The position numbers and the translations under genes were made by a program. Shown here piece after piece: positions 30,945 to 40,852 of a stretch of DNA of 58,227 nucleotides. Source of the stretch: a virus. A model generated the notes under the pieces. That model worked only from the letters and a program-made list of their open reading frames with translations. It had not been told where the DNA came from and ran no database searches. The stretch is taken from positions 1 to 58,227 of the IMG/VR virus record IMGVR_UViG_3300027708_003611, one strand, 5' to 3'. Positions within the stretch are counted from its first letter, which is position 1, and each line of letters opens with the position of its first letter.

Positions 30945-31808
30945 ATGAAAGCTATATACGTACATATTGATTATAAAAAATTACCTTACGGTCACGAATT
31001 TACCCCTGTTCAGTGGGTATTTGAACAGATTCCTTCTTACGCTCAAGTCAGCATAAATCAAACTAAAAAGTATTTAAACACAGAGCCAATTATTTTATCT
31101 AATGATTATATTGATAATCATATGAAAGAAGAGTCAATTGAATTTTATAGAAAGTGTAAGGAGTATTTTACCTATCTTGTTTGGTGTCCTTTTTGGTATA
31201 CTTCTCTTTTTAGATTATTTGTACTTTATACATATTGTAAGAAAAACAATATAGATAAGTTTATTCACCTTGAATACGACAATCTTATATATTCTGATTT
31301 TAAACATTTAGACTGTTTATCACCGTCAATTTACTTTACTCGAGTTGGATATCAGCAAAGCTCAGCAGGGTTTGTTTATTGCAATAGTTTAGAACATTTT
31401 ACAAAATTTAATAAATGCTTAGATCAGTTATTAAGAAAAGGGCATAGTTATGTTATACAGGCAACTAAATATCCGCATTTATCGGAAATGCAATTAATTG
31501 ATATTATCTACAATTACAAACCAGGTACGATAGATTATTTACCAATTCTACCATTTAAGCCAGGAAATGATAATTTTGATAACTTAGGTACATTATTTGA
31601 TGGAGCATCTTACGGTCAATACGTAGGAGGTACAAATCACAACCACCCGCCAGGATATGCTGAAAGAGCTCACTATATTGGGGACGCTATAATTGATAAA
31701 AAGATAGAAGTTGTTTTTGATAAAAAACCTTATACGATTTATAACGGAATAAAAATACCTATTTGTAATTTACATATACATTCTAAGAAATTACATTTAT
31801 ATGTTTAA
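30945..31808 (+). CDS. Putative glycosyltransferase
   Basis: A 287-aa protein. KFIHLEYDNLIYSDF at about residues 105-119 resembles a GT-A acidic metal motif, and many aromatic residues follow. The ending PYTIYNGIKIPICNLHIHSK resembles that of capsular-type transferases. It has no membrane segment. It sits in the run of sugar genes with gaps of only 3-4 nt. The specific family is not recognised. Confidence 0.6.
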   Translation: MKAIYVHIDYKKLPYGHEFTPVQWVFEQIPSYAQVSINQTKKYLNTEPIILSNDYIDNHMKEESIEFYRKCKEYFTYLVWCPFWYTSLFRLFVLYTYCKKNNIDKFIHLEYDNLIYSDFKHLDCLSPSIYFTRVGYQQSSAGFVYCNSLEHFTKFNKCLDQLLRKGHSYVIQATKYPHLSEMQLIDIIYNYKPGTIDYLPILPFKPGNDNFDNLGTLFDGASYGQYVGGTNHNHPPGYAERAHYIGDAIIDKKIEVVFDKKPYTIYNGIKIPICNLHIHSKKLHLYV

Positions 31809-31811
31809 AAT

Positions 31812-32498
31812 ATGTTAAGGCTCTTACAAATAGAAGGTACACGTCTTGGAAATCATATATTTCAAAATGTTGGATTAGCTTTATTAGCTAAAAAATACGA
31901 TTATAAAGTACATGAATATTATAGTGTAGAAGAATGTAAAACTCTTAATTTTAATTTTTACTCTGGTACAAAAATAAATAAAACGTTTATTCATTATAAA
32001 GATGAACATCTTATACCCTTATTACAATATAATGGGGATTTAAATCACGGTATTTTATATGAAGGTTTTTTTCAAAATTTAGATTTTATAAAATTATATA
32101 AACAAGATATTAAGTATTTATTTAAATTAGATAAACATGAAAATAATGATTTGTTTATTCATATAAGATTAGATGATGCAACACGCTTTAACCCTGGCAT
32201 AGAGTATTATCGGAAATGTATATCAAAATTAACATACGATAAAATTTATATAGCTAGTGACTCACCAAATAGTGATTTTATTCAAACACTTATAAAAGAG
32301 TATAATATGAATCTTTATGAAGATTCAGCAATTAACACGATTAATTTTGGCAGGAAATGTAATAATATTATTATTAGTAATGGTACATTTAGCTGGTGGA
32401 TAGCATTTTTAAGTAATGCTAAAAACATTTTTTATCCTACCAAACATTGTACAAGCTTTCACCCCTTTATATATTTACCAGAATGGAACGGAATATAG
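31812..32498 (+). CDS. GT11-like (alpha-1,2-fucosyltransferase-type) glycosyltransferase
   Basis: A 228-aa protein with the GT11 motif order: EGTRLGNHIFQNVGL (family GRLGNQ-x-FQ), YEGFFQNLDFI, LFIHIRLDDA (family HIRRGDY), IYIASDSP and IIISNGTFSWWIAFLS (family NSSFSWW). Known members transfer fucose or galactose from GDP/UDP donors. Typical length is 280-300 aa, so this one is compact. The acceptor is unknown. Confidence 0.75.
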   Translation: MLRLLQIEGTRLGNHIFQNVGLALLAKKYDYKVHEYYSVEECKTLNFNFYSGTKINKTFIHYKDEHLIPLLQYNGDLNHGILYEGFFQNLDFIKLYKQDIKYLFKLDKHENNDLFIHIRLDDATRFNPGIEYYRKCISKLTYDKIYIASDSPNSDFIQTLIKEYNMNLYEDSAINTINFGRKCNNIIISNGTFSWWIAFLSNAKNIFYPTKHCTSFHPFIYLPEWNGI

Positions 32499-33208
32499 TC
32501 ATTTATCAGCCCTGGGGCGGTTTAGGGGATAATTTAGCGCATTCTATTATACCGGAGTTATGCTTTCAAAATAATATAAAATGTTATCTATCTAAACAGA
32601 ATGCCTGTAGAAACAACGATATTAATAACTTTGTATGGGAATTAAACCCGTATATTGAAAAAGAAAAGATAGATTTTACAGACTTAACGTGGTTAGATAG
32701 ATGTAAACAATTTGAAAATACGTCTGTTAACCACATACAAGTTTTACAAAAAGTATACGGGTTTAATACTGTTTATGAATATCCTAAAATTTATTATACA
32801 CCAAAGTATATAGAAGAATATAAAGATAAAATTTTAATTAATTTTACAACACATAGTATTCAACACGAATATGATCTTCAAAAGATCAAAAACGCCGTAA
32901 CAAGTCTTGGTATTAAAAAACAAGATATAATTTATATTACTCATACTAAAGTAGATTATAGTAAAGATTTTTGTAAAAATGAAAATATACCTACAATAGA
33001 TATTAATGATTTAAAAACATTTTCAGATGCTATAGCTTCTGCTAAACAGTTTATTGCACTATTTTCAGGTCAATCAGTTTTAGCATCAACAATAAAACAT
33101 CAAACAGGTAGTGATGTTAAAATAGATATTATTACTCCTACAAAATACTTACCGCATAAAAGCTACACCTATACATTTTCTAATACAAATTACATTGAAA
33201 TAATTTGA
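32483..33208 (+). CDS. Putative GT-B-like glycosyltransferase (paralogue)
   Basis: A 241-aa protein from ATG 32483; an in-frame TTG lies at 32447. It starts MERNIVIYQPWGGLGDNLAH and shares the key words of the gene at 30203, including a C-terminal FIALFSGQSVLAST segment. The two copies flank two other transferases, so one probably arose by duplication. It overlaps the upstream gene by 16 nt. Function is inferred only from the shared pattern and neighbours. Confidence 0.6.
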   Translation: MERNIVIYQPWGGLGDNLAHSIIPELCFQNNIKCYLSKQNACRNNDINNFVWELNPYIEKEKIDFTDLTWLDRCKQFENTSVNHIQVLQKVYGFNTVYEYPKIYYTPKYIEEYKDKILINFTTHSIQHEYDLQKIKNAVTSLGIKKQDIIYITHTKVDYSKDFCKNENIPTIDINDLKTFSDAIASAKQFIALFSGQSVLASTIKHQTGSDVKIDIITPTKYLPHKSYTYTFSNTNYIEII

Positions 33209-33232
33209 TTTTTTGTTACATTATAATATAAT
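33205..33232 (+). promoter_or_regulatory. Candidate promoter (TTGATT-N16-TATAAT)
   Basis: TTGATT at 33205-33210 and TATAAT at 33227-33232 lie 9 nt before ATG 33242. It gives the methyltransferase part of the cassette its own near-leaderless transcript. Confidence 0.55.
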
Positions 33233-33241
33233 ACGTAATAT

Positions 33242-33856
33242 ATGATAGATAATTATGAAACAGATGAATGTGGTATTATTCATCAACAAAATTTTAATGT
33301 TATTACCTATGATGTAGATTATATTAAAAATAGTTATTATAAGTATCCTAAAACTCTAAGTATGGGGTACCTTAGACTTGGATACTTAATAGGCAGTATA
33401 GGACATATACCTACATCTATTTTAGATGTAGGGTACGGGTCAGGTGATTTTTTAAAAGTGTGTAAAGAAATTATACCCGAGTGTTACGGATATGATATCA
33501 CTACACTTCCTCCACCTGAAGGTACTAAACAAGTAACATCCTTAATAGACAGACACTATGATGTTGTTTCATTTTTTGATGTATTAGAACATTTTGAAGA
33601 TATTTACGAAATATGTAGTATTAAATGTAATTACGTTTATATAAGTTTACCTTGGTGTCACTATCATTCAGACGAATGGTTTTCTAACTGGAAGCATAGA
33701 AAACCAAATGAACATTTACACCACTTTAATGATAAGTCTTTAATATCTTTTTTTAAAAAGATAGGTTTTAGTTGTTTAAATTTTTCTGAAATAGAAGATA
33801 CTATACGTAAAGGAGAAAATAAAAATATACTTACAGCGGTGTTTAAAAAACAATAA
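33242..33856 (+). CDS. Class I SAM-dependent methyltransferase
   Basis: A 204-aa methyltransferase: SILDVGYGSGDFLKVC is motif I for SAM, and YDVVSFFDVLEHFEDIYE is the post-motif region typical of small-molecule or sugar methyltransferases (the EH pair). YISLPWCHYHS and HLHHFND follow. It sits inside the sugar cassette, so it probably methylates a sugar. It is followed at 6 nt by a second, broken methyltransferase gene. Confidence 0.83.
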   Translation: MIDNYETDECGIIHQQNFNVITYDVDYIKNSYYKYPKTLSMGYLRLGYLIGSIGHIPTSILDVGYGSGDFLKVCKEIIPECYGYDITTLPPPEGTKQVTSLIDRHYDVVSFFDVLEHFEDIYEICSIKCNYVYISLPWCHYHSDEWFSNWKHRKPNEHLHHFNDKSLISFFKKIGFSCLNFSEIEDTIRKGENKNILTAVFKKQ

Positions 33857-33862
33857 ATTATT

Positions 33863-34354
33863 ATGAATAAAAATATATTTAAATATAACAACAATCTTTA
33901 TCCTTCTTATATTAAGAAAGGAAATGCATGCTCGTTTATACTACCTCTTGCACAACATTTTTGTACTGGAGAAGGAATAGATATTGGCGGTTTTAATAAG
34001 TGGACATTACCTGGTGCTAAGCCGATTAATATTGTTATTGACGATGAATATGATGCATTTAATTTACCTAAAAGAAAATACGACTATATTTTTAGTAGTC
34101 ACACTCTCGAACATTTAGCAGATTATGTTGGAGCTTTAGAATATTGAAAAAAGCATCTTAAAAAAGGTGGTGTTTTATTTTTATACTTACCACACCCTGA
34201 CATGGAATACTGGAACTCACAAAACAATAGAAAACATTATCATTTATTTTACCCGTCTCATATTAAAGATGTTTTACATAAATTAAAATATAAAGATATT
34301 ATTCATAGCGAAAGAGATTTGTATTGGGCTTTTTCAGTTGTAGCTTTTAATTAA
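33863..34354 (+). pseudogene. Methyltransferase gene interrupted by an in-frame TGA
   Basis: One reading frame of 163 codons is split by TGA at 34145-34147. The first part (94 aa) has IDIGGFNKWTLPG and YDYIFSSHTLEHLADYVGALEY. After the TGA the frame continues KKHLKKGGVLFLYLPHPDME and WNSQNNRKHYHLFYPSH to TAA 34352-34354. In this family a Trp often stands before K-x-LKxGG, so TGG to TGA is likely. TGA is a normal stop elsewhere in the window, so recoding is unlikely. Readthrough, a split gene or a sequencing error remain possible. Confidence 0.7.
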
Positions 34355-34357
34355 AAA

Positions 34358-35188
34358 ATGAATATTATTTCAGGTGAAGAGTTTCAAAGTTTAACTGAAG
34401 TAAGTTTTTTTAGTGAAAATAACTGCATTATTGATGATCAAATTAAAAATAAACAACAAAACCTCTTACGTATAGCAGATACATCAGTAGAAATAATTAA
34501 ACAATTTAAAACGATTTTTGTTTATTCTCATTTTGTTCATGACTTTATGAACAAATTTTTACCATACTTACAAAAAGGTACTATTATTGTTACACATAAT
34601 TCTGACCATGATATTAACGAACAACATTTAAAATATCTTGAATCTACAAATATTAAAAAATGGTTTTGTCAAAACAGATATATAAATCATCCTAAACTAT
34701 ATTCATTACCAATAGGTATTGCTAACGGTCAATGGCCTCATGGCAATCAACAGCTTATTAACAATATTCGTAGTGAAAATAATATTAAAAATAATTTAGT
34801 GTTTAAAAATTTTGATTCAGGTACAAATTTTTCTAAGCAATTTTCTAAGCGCAGTATATGCGATCAAGTTACAAGAAAAAACGGTATTCTTATGCGGAGT
34901 AAAAAGCCTAATAATGAATATTGGAGAGACATATCTAAGAGTTATTTTACAATTTGTCCACACGGAAATGGAGTAGATAGTCATCGAATTTGGGAATGTC
35001 TATATCTACAGTCTGTTCCTATTGTTGAAGATCATGAATGTTTTAGTCAATTTAAACATTTACCTATTATTTTTACAAAAGACTGGAATAAAATTACAAT
35101 TGAATATTTAAATAGACAGTTATTACACTGTAGTAAAATTAACTGGAATATAAAAGAATTATATACACAAAATTGGAAACTTGTTTAG
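34358..35188 (+). CDS. Exostosin-like glycosyltransferase
   Basis: A 276-aa protein. Its C-terminal part, FTICPHGNGVDSHRIWECLY followed by LQSVPIV, is the nucleotide-sugar-binding motif of the exostosin/GT47-type GT-B fold. The N-terminal half is only loosely conserved. It is the last gene of the cassette before gp46. The substrate is unknown. Confidence 0.75.
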   Translation: MNIISGEEFQSLTEVSFFSENNCIIDDQIKNKQQNLLRIADTSVEIIKQFKTIFVYSHFVHDFMNKFLPYLQKGTIIVTHNSDHDINEQHLKYLESTNIKKWFCQNRYINHPKLYSLPIGIANGQWPHGNQQLINNIRSENNIKNNLVFKNFDSGTNFSKQFSKRSICDQVTRKNGILMRSKKPNNEYWRDISKSYFTICPHGNGVDSHRIWECLYLQSVPIVEDHECFSQFKHLPIIFTKDWNKITIEYLNRQLLHCSKINWNIKELYTQNWKLV

Positions 35189-35216
35189 TTGATTCTTAAC
35201 ATATTTTTATTATACT
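35189..35216 (+). promoter_or_regulatory. Candidate gp46 promoter (TTGATT-N16-TATACT)
   Basis: TTGATT at 35189-35194 and TATACT at 35211-35216 lie 6 nt before the GTG start at 35223. It would produce a leaderless gp46 message and separates gp46 from the sugar cassette. Confidence 0.55.
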
Positions 35217-35222
35217 AAACTA

Positions 35223-37016
35223 GTGCGGTTAATTAATTTTAAAACATTAACAATTAAGAATTTTCTTTCTGTAGGTAATACACCCGCTGTAGTTAATTTT
35301 CAGCCTGGTGTAAACGTAATTACTGGTATTAATTACGATAAAGAAGATTCAAAAAACGGTGTAGGTAAATCTACTATTATAGACGCCTTATATTTTGCTT
35401 TGTTTGGAACAACAATTAGAGAAATTAATAAAGATCTTATTACAAACTCTTTTACTAAAAAAATTTGTGAAGTTAAATTAGAATTACAAATTATTAACAA
35501 CGGTAATACAAATACATATCAAATTGTTAGAACACTATCTCCTACTAAGTGTTTTTTATCTAAAAATGGTGTAGATATAACACACTCTACAATGGCGAAA
35601 ACAAATGAGTTTATACAAAAACTTTTACGCTCTACAGGAAAAATATTTCAAAATTCCGTTATAATGACAATTAATAACACTGTACCGTTTATGGCACAGA
35701 GTAAAATTGATAAACGCAAATTTATTGAAAGCGTTTTAAATCTTGAAGCGTTCTCTGATATGCTCTCTCTAACAAGAGATGAATATAACAATCTTAAAAA
35801 AGATTATGAAATTATATATTCAAAAAATGAAGTTATAGAAAAAAATTATAACACTAATAAGCAGCAATTAGATCAATTTGAAGAGAATAAAAATAGTAGA
35901 ATACAGACAATTGCAGATAAAATTGCTCTTAATATAGTAAAAATAGATAGTTTAAAAGAACAAATAGTTGTGCTACCTAAAAACGTAGACGACCTTTTAA
36001 TTAAAAAAATAGATATTCTTAACAACGAACTTAATGATATTCAAGATAATCGTAGAGATGCTGATAATACATTAACAACAATACGTACTAACATTAGTAT
36101 GCTTGAAAAACAGCTTAAAGATCTTGAAAATGTTGGATCGAGCTGTACAACATGTAAGCGACCTTTTCCAGAAGACGACATTAAACATAAGGAACAAAAT
36201 AAAAAAGAAATTAATGATCAGCTAAGTTTACTCTTACAGGATAGACAAACTGCTATTAATATTGTTGATTCATTTAAAGATAAAGAAACAAATAAAAAAT
36301 TAGAAATAAAAACTTTTGAATCTAAGAAAGAAGGTCTTAACAAAATTAAAACTAATAATATTAATTTACAAACAAAAATTACCTTACTAACTGATAATAA
36401 CGATGAATCTTTAAAAGAACAGCAAAGTATAGCTTACGAAACAAATTTTATTTTAGAACAAAGTGTCTCTGAGCTCGAAAATGAATGCAATATTAATAAG
36501 GCTGAGATAAACAATTTAGATCATCAACTTTCCGTTCTTGAATGTGTAAAGTTTGTAGTTTCAGAAGAAGGAGTAAAATCTTATATTGTTAAAAAAATAT
36601 TACAGATTCTTAATTCTCGTCTTGGTTATTATCTTGAAGCTTTGCACGCTAATTGTCTTTGTCAATTTAATGAATATTTTGATGAAACAATCACTGATGA
36701 AAAAGGCGAAGAAAAGTCATATTTTAATTTTTCAGGTGGAGAACGTAAGCGTATAGATTTAGCATGCTTATTTGCGTTTTTAGATATTAGAAGAATGCAG
36801 GGAGACGTACACTTTAGTACCATATTTTATGATGAATTACTCGATTCTTCTTTAGATGATAAAGGTGTTGAGTTAGTATTAAGAATACTACGGGAAAGAA
36901 CAGAAAAATATAACGAAAATTGTTATATTATTACTCATCGTGGTACAGCAATAACTGCTAAAGTTGACAATACAATTTTCCTGGAAAAAAAGAATAATTT
37001 TACTTATATATTATAA
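35223..37016 (+). CDS. gp46-like recombination nuclease ATPase (SbcC/Rad50)
   Basis: A 597-aa SMC/Rad50-type ATPase. Walker A NGVGKST is at about residues 45-51, followed by two coiled-coil arms. The zinc hook is CTTC at about 308-311, the signature motif FSGGERKRIDLA is near 500, and Walker B (IFYDELLDSSLD) follows. It pairs with gp47 to resect DNA ends. The GTG start is chosen because it fits the family N-terminus (LTIKNFLSVGN). Confidence 0.95.
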   Translation: MRLINFKTLTIKNFLSVGNTPAVVNFQPGVNVITGINYDKEDSKNGVGKSTIIDALYFALFGTTIREINKDLITNSFTKKICEVKLELQIINNGNTNTYQIVRTLSPTKCFLSKNGVDITHSTMAKTNEFIQKLLRSTGKIFQNSVIMTINNTVPFMAQSKIDKRKFIESVLNLEAFSDMLSLTRDEYNNLKKDYEIIYSKNEVIEKNYNTNKQQLDQFEENKNSRIQTIADKIALNIVKIDSLKEQIVVLPKNVDDLLIKKIDILNNELNDIQDNRRDADNTLTTIRTNISMLEKQLKDLENVGSSCTTCKRPFPEDDIKHKEQNKKEINDQLSLLLQDRQTAINIVDSFKDKETNKKLEIKTFESKKEGLNKIKTNNINLQTKITLLTDNNDESLKEQQSIAYETNFILEQSVSELENECNINKAEINNLDHQLSVLECVKFVVSEEGVKSYIVKKILQILNSRLGYYLEALHANCLCQFNEYFDETITDEKGEEKSYFNFSGGERKRIDLACLFAFLDIRRMQGDVHFSTIFYDELLDSSLDDKGVELVLRILRERTEKYNENCYIITHRGTAITAKVDNTIFLEKKNNFTYIL

Positions 37017-37021
37017 ACCCT

Positions 37022-38269
37022 ATGCAATTATCATTTTTAACTAATCACTCCGGTATAGCACATAACATGGGTGCACCATTAGGACTACCACCAGGGCTAC
37101 CTAATACGTGTCAAGTCTTGCCATTACCTCCAAACACCGAATTACCTCCTCCTGAAATACCGGGACAAGGTTTACCAAGAGCCATTAACTATTTAGCTGA
37201 CTATGGCGGCTGTAGCTGGTATCGCTGTATGGCTCCAAACATGATGCTTAATCTCTATAATAAAGCCGTTATTTCCGAGCTTACTACAATGGTATTAGAT
37301 CCAAGGTTTTATCAAGGCATCTCTGCTGTAAAAATTCAACGTCAAGCTACACCTATTCAGAGAGAATTTGTTAAGATGCTTAAAGAAATTTCTAAGCAAG
37401 TTGGTTTTAGACTTATTTACGAAATTGATGATATTGTCTTTCGTGAAGATATACCTGATTTTAATCGCAATAAAGACGCTTTTACATCAGATGAAATTCG
37501 CGGTAGCATATTAGATATTATGGGTATGTGTGATGAAATTACTGTTACATGTGATTTCATGCGTGATTACTTTATTGATAAAACTGGTAATAAAAATACT
37601 ACAGTTATACCTAATTACCTTTCCAGAGGGTGGTTTGATCGTTTTTACAATCTCAATAGTCTTATCAAGAATTACGATAAAAATAAAAAGAAGCCAGTTA
37701 TATCAATCTTTGCCTCCGGTACACATGTCGATGTTACTAACAGAACTGGTCAACGAGATGATTTTTCTGCTATAGTCGATGCTGTTATTAAAACACGTAC
37801 TATGTTTAAGTGGCAGTTTTACGGTTGCTACCCACTCCCACTTAAACCACTTATTGACGCTGGTCAAATTGTATATAAAGAGTGGGCACAGCTTCCAGAC
37901 TTTCCTAGCGTAATGGCTAACTCAGGTACACAGCTTTGTTTTGCTGCTCTTGAAGACAATAATTTTAATCGTGCTAAGAGTAATATTAAACTTATTGAGT
38001 CAGGTGCAATTGGATTACCCTGTATTTGTCCTGATATGGTTACGTATAAAGACGCCACTCTTAAATACAAGACCGGAGATGAGTTTATCGATCAAATCAA
38101 ATATGCTCTTAAGGATCAAGATAGATATACAAAACTTTGCAAGCGTTCTAGAGAGCATGCAGAGAGGTTTTGGCTCGAAGATGAAAGAAATCTCAATAAA
38201 CATCTCGAAGCTTACACTACACCGTTTGGTTCACCAGATAGAAAATATCTTAAAGAGTGTAATTTATAA
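37022..38269 (+). CDS. GT4/GT1-type glycosyltransferase
   Basis: A 415-aa protein. A Pro-rich leader (LPPGLPNTCQVLPLPPNTEL) is followed by YGGCSWYRCMAPNMML and YEIDDIVFREDIPD. The C-terminal GT-B nucleotide-sugar domain has FYGCYP, KEWAQLPDFPSVMA and KSNIKLIESGAIGLPCIC (the E-x7-E-like region). Such transferases occur next to replication genes in several T4-like phages. It could glycosylate modified bases in DNA or a surface; position next to gp43 and dpdA makes DNA worth considering. Confidence 0.8.
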   Translation: MQLSFLTNHSGIAHNMGAPLGLPPGLPNTCQVLPLPPNTELPPPEIPGQGLPRAINYLADYGGCSWYRCMAPNMMLNLYNKAVISELTTMVLDPRFYQGISAVKIQRQATPIQREFVKMLKEISKQVGFRLIYEIDDIVFREDIPDFNRNKDAFTSDEIRGSILDIMGMCDEITVTCDFMRDYFIDKTGNKNTTVIPNYLSRGWFDRFYNLNSLIKNYDKNKKKPVISIFASGTHVDVTNRTGQRDDFSAIVDAVIKTRTMFKWQFYGCYPLPLKPLIDAGQIVYKEWAQLPDFPSVMANSGTQLCFAALEDNNFNRAKSNIKLIESGAIGLPCICPDMVTYKDATLKYKTGDEFIDQIKYALKDQDRYTKLCKRSREHAERFWLEDERNLNKHLEAYTTPFGSPDRKYLKECNL

Positions 38270-38274
38270 TTTGC

Positions 38275-38302
38275 TTGATAAACAATTACCAGTATATAGA
38301 AT
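38275..38302 (+). promoter_or_regulatory. Candidate gp43 promoter (TTGATA-N16-TAGAAT)
   Basis: TTGATA at 38275-38280 and TAGAAT at 38297-38302 lie 6 nt before the GTG start of the DNA polymerase gene, giving a leaderless message. Confidence 0.5.
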
Positions 38303-38308
38303 ATAGGT

Positions 38309-40852
38309 GTGTATAGAAACGCTTACTATAATTCTAGAGAAGGTGTGGTACACCTCCGTACTTGGACGGAAGAGGGAGATAGAATAGATACAGATTTTCC
38401 GTTTACTCCTTATCTATATACAGAAAAAGATGGAGCTGCTGATGCTATATCTATTTTTAAAACACCCTTAAAGAAGTATTATTTTAAAAATTCTTTTGAT
38501 CGTAATAGATTTGTTACTGATACAAAAACAAACCGACTCTTCGGTAACCTACCCGTTGATCAACAATTCCTTATTGATTCTTTTAAAGAAGAAGTACATA
38601 AAGAAGAGTTTAGTAAGTTTCCGTTAAAAGTATATTTTATTGATATTGAAACTTACTCACCTAATGAGTTTCCAGTTCCTACTAAAGCTAAAGACCCTGT
38701 AACATTAATCACTATACTTGATACTATTACAGGTAAGATTCATACCTGGGGATTAAAGAAAGATTACAAACCTACATTGAGCAATGTTACATATTATAAA
38801 TGTAAAGATGAATGTGAGTTATTTGAAAAGTTTATAGATTTTTGGAAAAAGGACCCTCCAGATATTCTTACAGGGTGGAATACTGAACATTTTGATATCC
38901 CGTATATTATTAACCGTGCTAAAAAATTACTTGGTGAAGAATTTATTCGTCAATTATCCCCGGTAAGAGAAATTAACTATAGAGAAAATTTTCAAAAATT
39001 TGGTAAAGACATTGGACGTTGGTATATATCCGGTGTTAGTTGTCTTGATTATATGGAAATTTACAAAACATATTCAAAAGGTGATAGAGAGTCCTACTCT
39101 TTAAATTACATTGCTGAATATGAACTTAATGAAGGTAAATTAGCAATTAACGCAACAAATTTGTCTACACTAGCTGATACAGACTGGGATAATTTTGTTG
39201 ATTATAATATTCAGGATGTTGATCTTCTTCGTAAACTTGAAGATAAATTAAATTATCTTAAAATTATTCGTTTACTTGCATACAAAGGCTGTACAAACTT
39301 TGAAAGAGCTTTAGGTAAAGTATCAATCGTAACAGGTGCGATGTCACTACAAGCCTTAAAACAAGGATATATTATTCCTACGTTTAAGAATGATGTAACG
39401 AGAGAAGCTTTAGAAGGCGGATACGTGAGAGAACCTGTTAGAGGCCTCAAAGAATCGATTGTAAGCTTTGACGTTAATTCTCTATACCCAAACACAATTA
39501 TAACTCTTAATATCTCTCCAGAAACAAAATTAGGAAAGATTGTTACAGGAGATCTAGAAGTAGATAATGAGTTAGAAATAAAGCTCGCTAATGGTAAGCT
39601 TTCAACAATCAGTACAGATAAGTTTCGAAAATTTATAAAAGAAGAAAAGATAGCCGTATCTAAAGCAGGTGTATTATATTCACAAAAATTTAAAGGTGTT
39701 TGTCCTAACTTAATTAATAGTATCTACGATGAACGTGTGTATGCACGTAATCGAATGATAGAGCTCAAAAAATCTAAGAAAAAAGATAAAGATACAATTG
39801 ATTCAATTCAATATTTTGATACACTACAATACACACTAAAAATTCTTCTTAATTCCATTTACGGTACATTTGCTAATAAACATTCAGCGTTTATGGATAT
39901 TGATAACGCTTCATCTATTACTTTAACGGGACAAGCAGTAGCTAAGGCTGGAGGCAATATTATTGATCAATACGCAAAAGATATTTTCAATGTTAATGAA
40001 ACATTAATCTTAAGCGGTGATACTGATTCTTTATATATAACCATACAGCCTATTTTAGATAAGCTTGGCATTAATTTAGCTAAAGAATGTATCATAGTAC
40101 CTGAAGTACATACTATTGTAGATTCTATTGATAAACATCTAAGTATTAAAATTCTCGAATGGGCAAAAGAAGAATTAAATTCTATCGACCCACGATTTGT
40201 CTTCAAGCGCGAAGCTATAGCTGATGTAGGTTCTTTTTTACAAAAGAAACGTTACATCCTTCGTATTCTTGATGAAGAAGGTGTTACTACAAATAAATTT
40301 AAATATGTCGGAGTAGAGCTTGCTAGATCTACAACTCCAAAAGAAGTTAAAGCTATTATTCAAAAAACAATTGAAACAGCATTTCTTACAAAAGATGTAA
40401 AAAAGACAAATGAAATCTATAGAGAGGCTTATGATCTTTTTAGAAATTTAAGTATATCAGAAGCTTCGTTTAGAAGATCTGTTAAAGAGCCAGAAAAATA
40501 TGCTGAAGGAGCTTCTTTAAACAAATTTAATAAAGGTACCCCGGGCCATGTTAAAGCCGCTCTTGCTTATAATTTACTTTTAGAAAAATTTAATTTACAG
40601 AATAAATACGAATTAATCAGACCAGGTCAAAAAGTTAAGTATTTTTATGCTAGTAAAAACCCTTACGGTTTAGAAGCAGTAGCGTTTATTACTGAGTATC
40701 CAAAAGAATTTAGTGAAATAAAAATTGATTATGATAAAATGTTTGAAAAAATTGTAGCACCACCAATAGAGAGTGTTTACGAAGCTATTGGATGGTATTT
40801 ACCAATTATAGGTAAAGAAGTTCAAACAGATTTATTTGAATTATTTTCTTGA
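38309..40852 (+). CDS. Family B DNA polymerase (gp43-like)
   Basis: An 847-aa replicative DNA polymerase. Exonuclease motif I YFIDIETY is at about residues 109-116 and exo II (TGWNTEHFDIPY) follows. The polymerase motifs are SFDVNSLYPNTI (A), KILLNSIYGTFANK (B) and SGDTDSLYI near 569-577 (C, with the two catalytic Asp). T4 gp43 is 898 aa, so it is slightly shorter. The start is GTG. Its 3' end overlaps the convergent small gene by 31 nt. Confidence 0.97.
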   Translation: MYRNAYYNSREGVVHLRTWTEEGDRIDTDFPFTPYLYTEKDGAADAISIFKTPLKKYYFKNSFDRNRFVTDTKTNRLFGNLPVDQQFLIDSFKEEVHKEEFSKFPLKVYFIDIETYSPNEFPVPTKAKDPVTLITILDTITGKIHTWGLKKDYKPTLSNVTYYKCKDECELFEKFIDFWKKDPPDILTGWNTEHFDIPYIINRAKKLLGEEFIRQLSPVREINYRENFQKFGKDIGRWYISGVSCLDYMEIYKTYSKGDRESYSLNYIAEYELNEGKLAINATNLSTLADTDWDNFVDYNIQDVDLLRKLEDKLNYLKIIRLLAYKGCTNFERALGKVSIVTGAMSLQALKQGYIIPTFKNDVTREALEGGYVREPVRGLKESIVSFDVNSLYPNTIITLNISPETKLGKIVTGDLEVDNELEIKLANGKLSTISTDKFRKFIKEEKIAVSKAGVLYSQKFKGVCPNLINSIYDERVYARNRMIELKKSKKKDKDTIDSIQYFDTLQYTLKILLNSIYGTFANKHSAFMDIDNASSITLTGQAVAKAGGNIIDQYAKDIFNVNETLILSGDTDSLYITIQPILDKLGINLAKECIIVPEVHTIVDSIDKHLSIKILEWAKEELNSIDPRFVFKREAIADVGSFLQKKRYILRILDEEGVTTNKFKYVGVELARSTTPKEVKAIIQKTIETAFLTKDVKKTNEIYREAYDLFRNLSISEASFRRSVKEPEKYAEGASLNKFNKGTPGHVKAALAYNLLLEKFNLQNKYELIRPGQKVKYFYASKNPYGLEAVAFITEYPKEFSEIKIDYDKMFEKIVAPPIESVYEAIGWYLPIIGKEVQTDLFELFS

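Noticed and set aside
33863-34354. Recoding of TGA as tryptophan across the phage
   Set aside because: Several confident genes end in TGA (for example 27658 and 41925) and Trp is encoded by TGG, so only this one TGA is exceptional.
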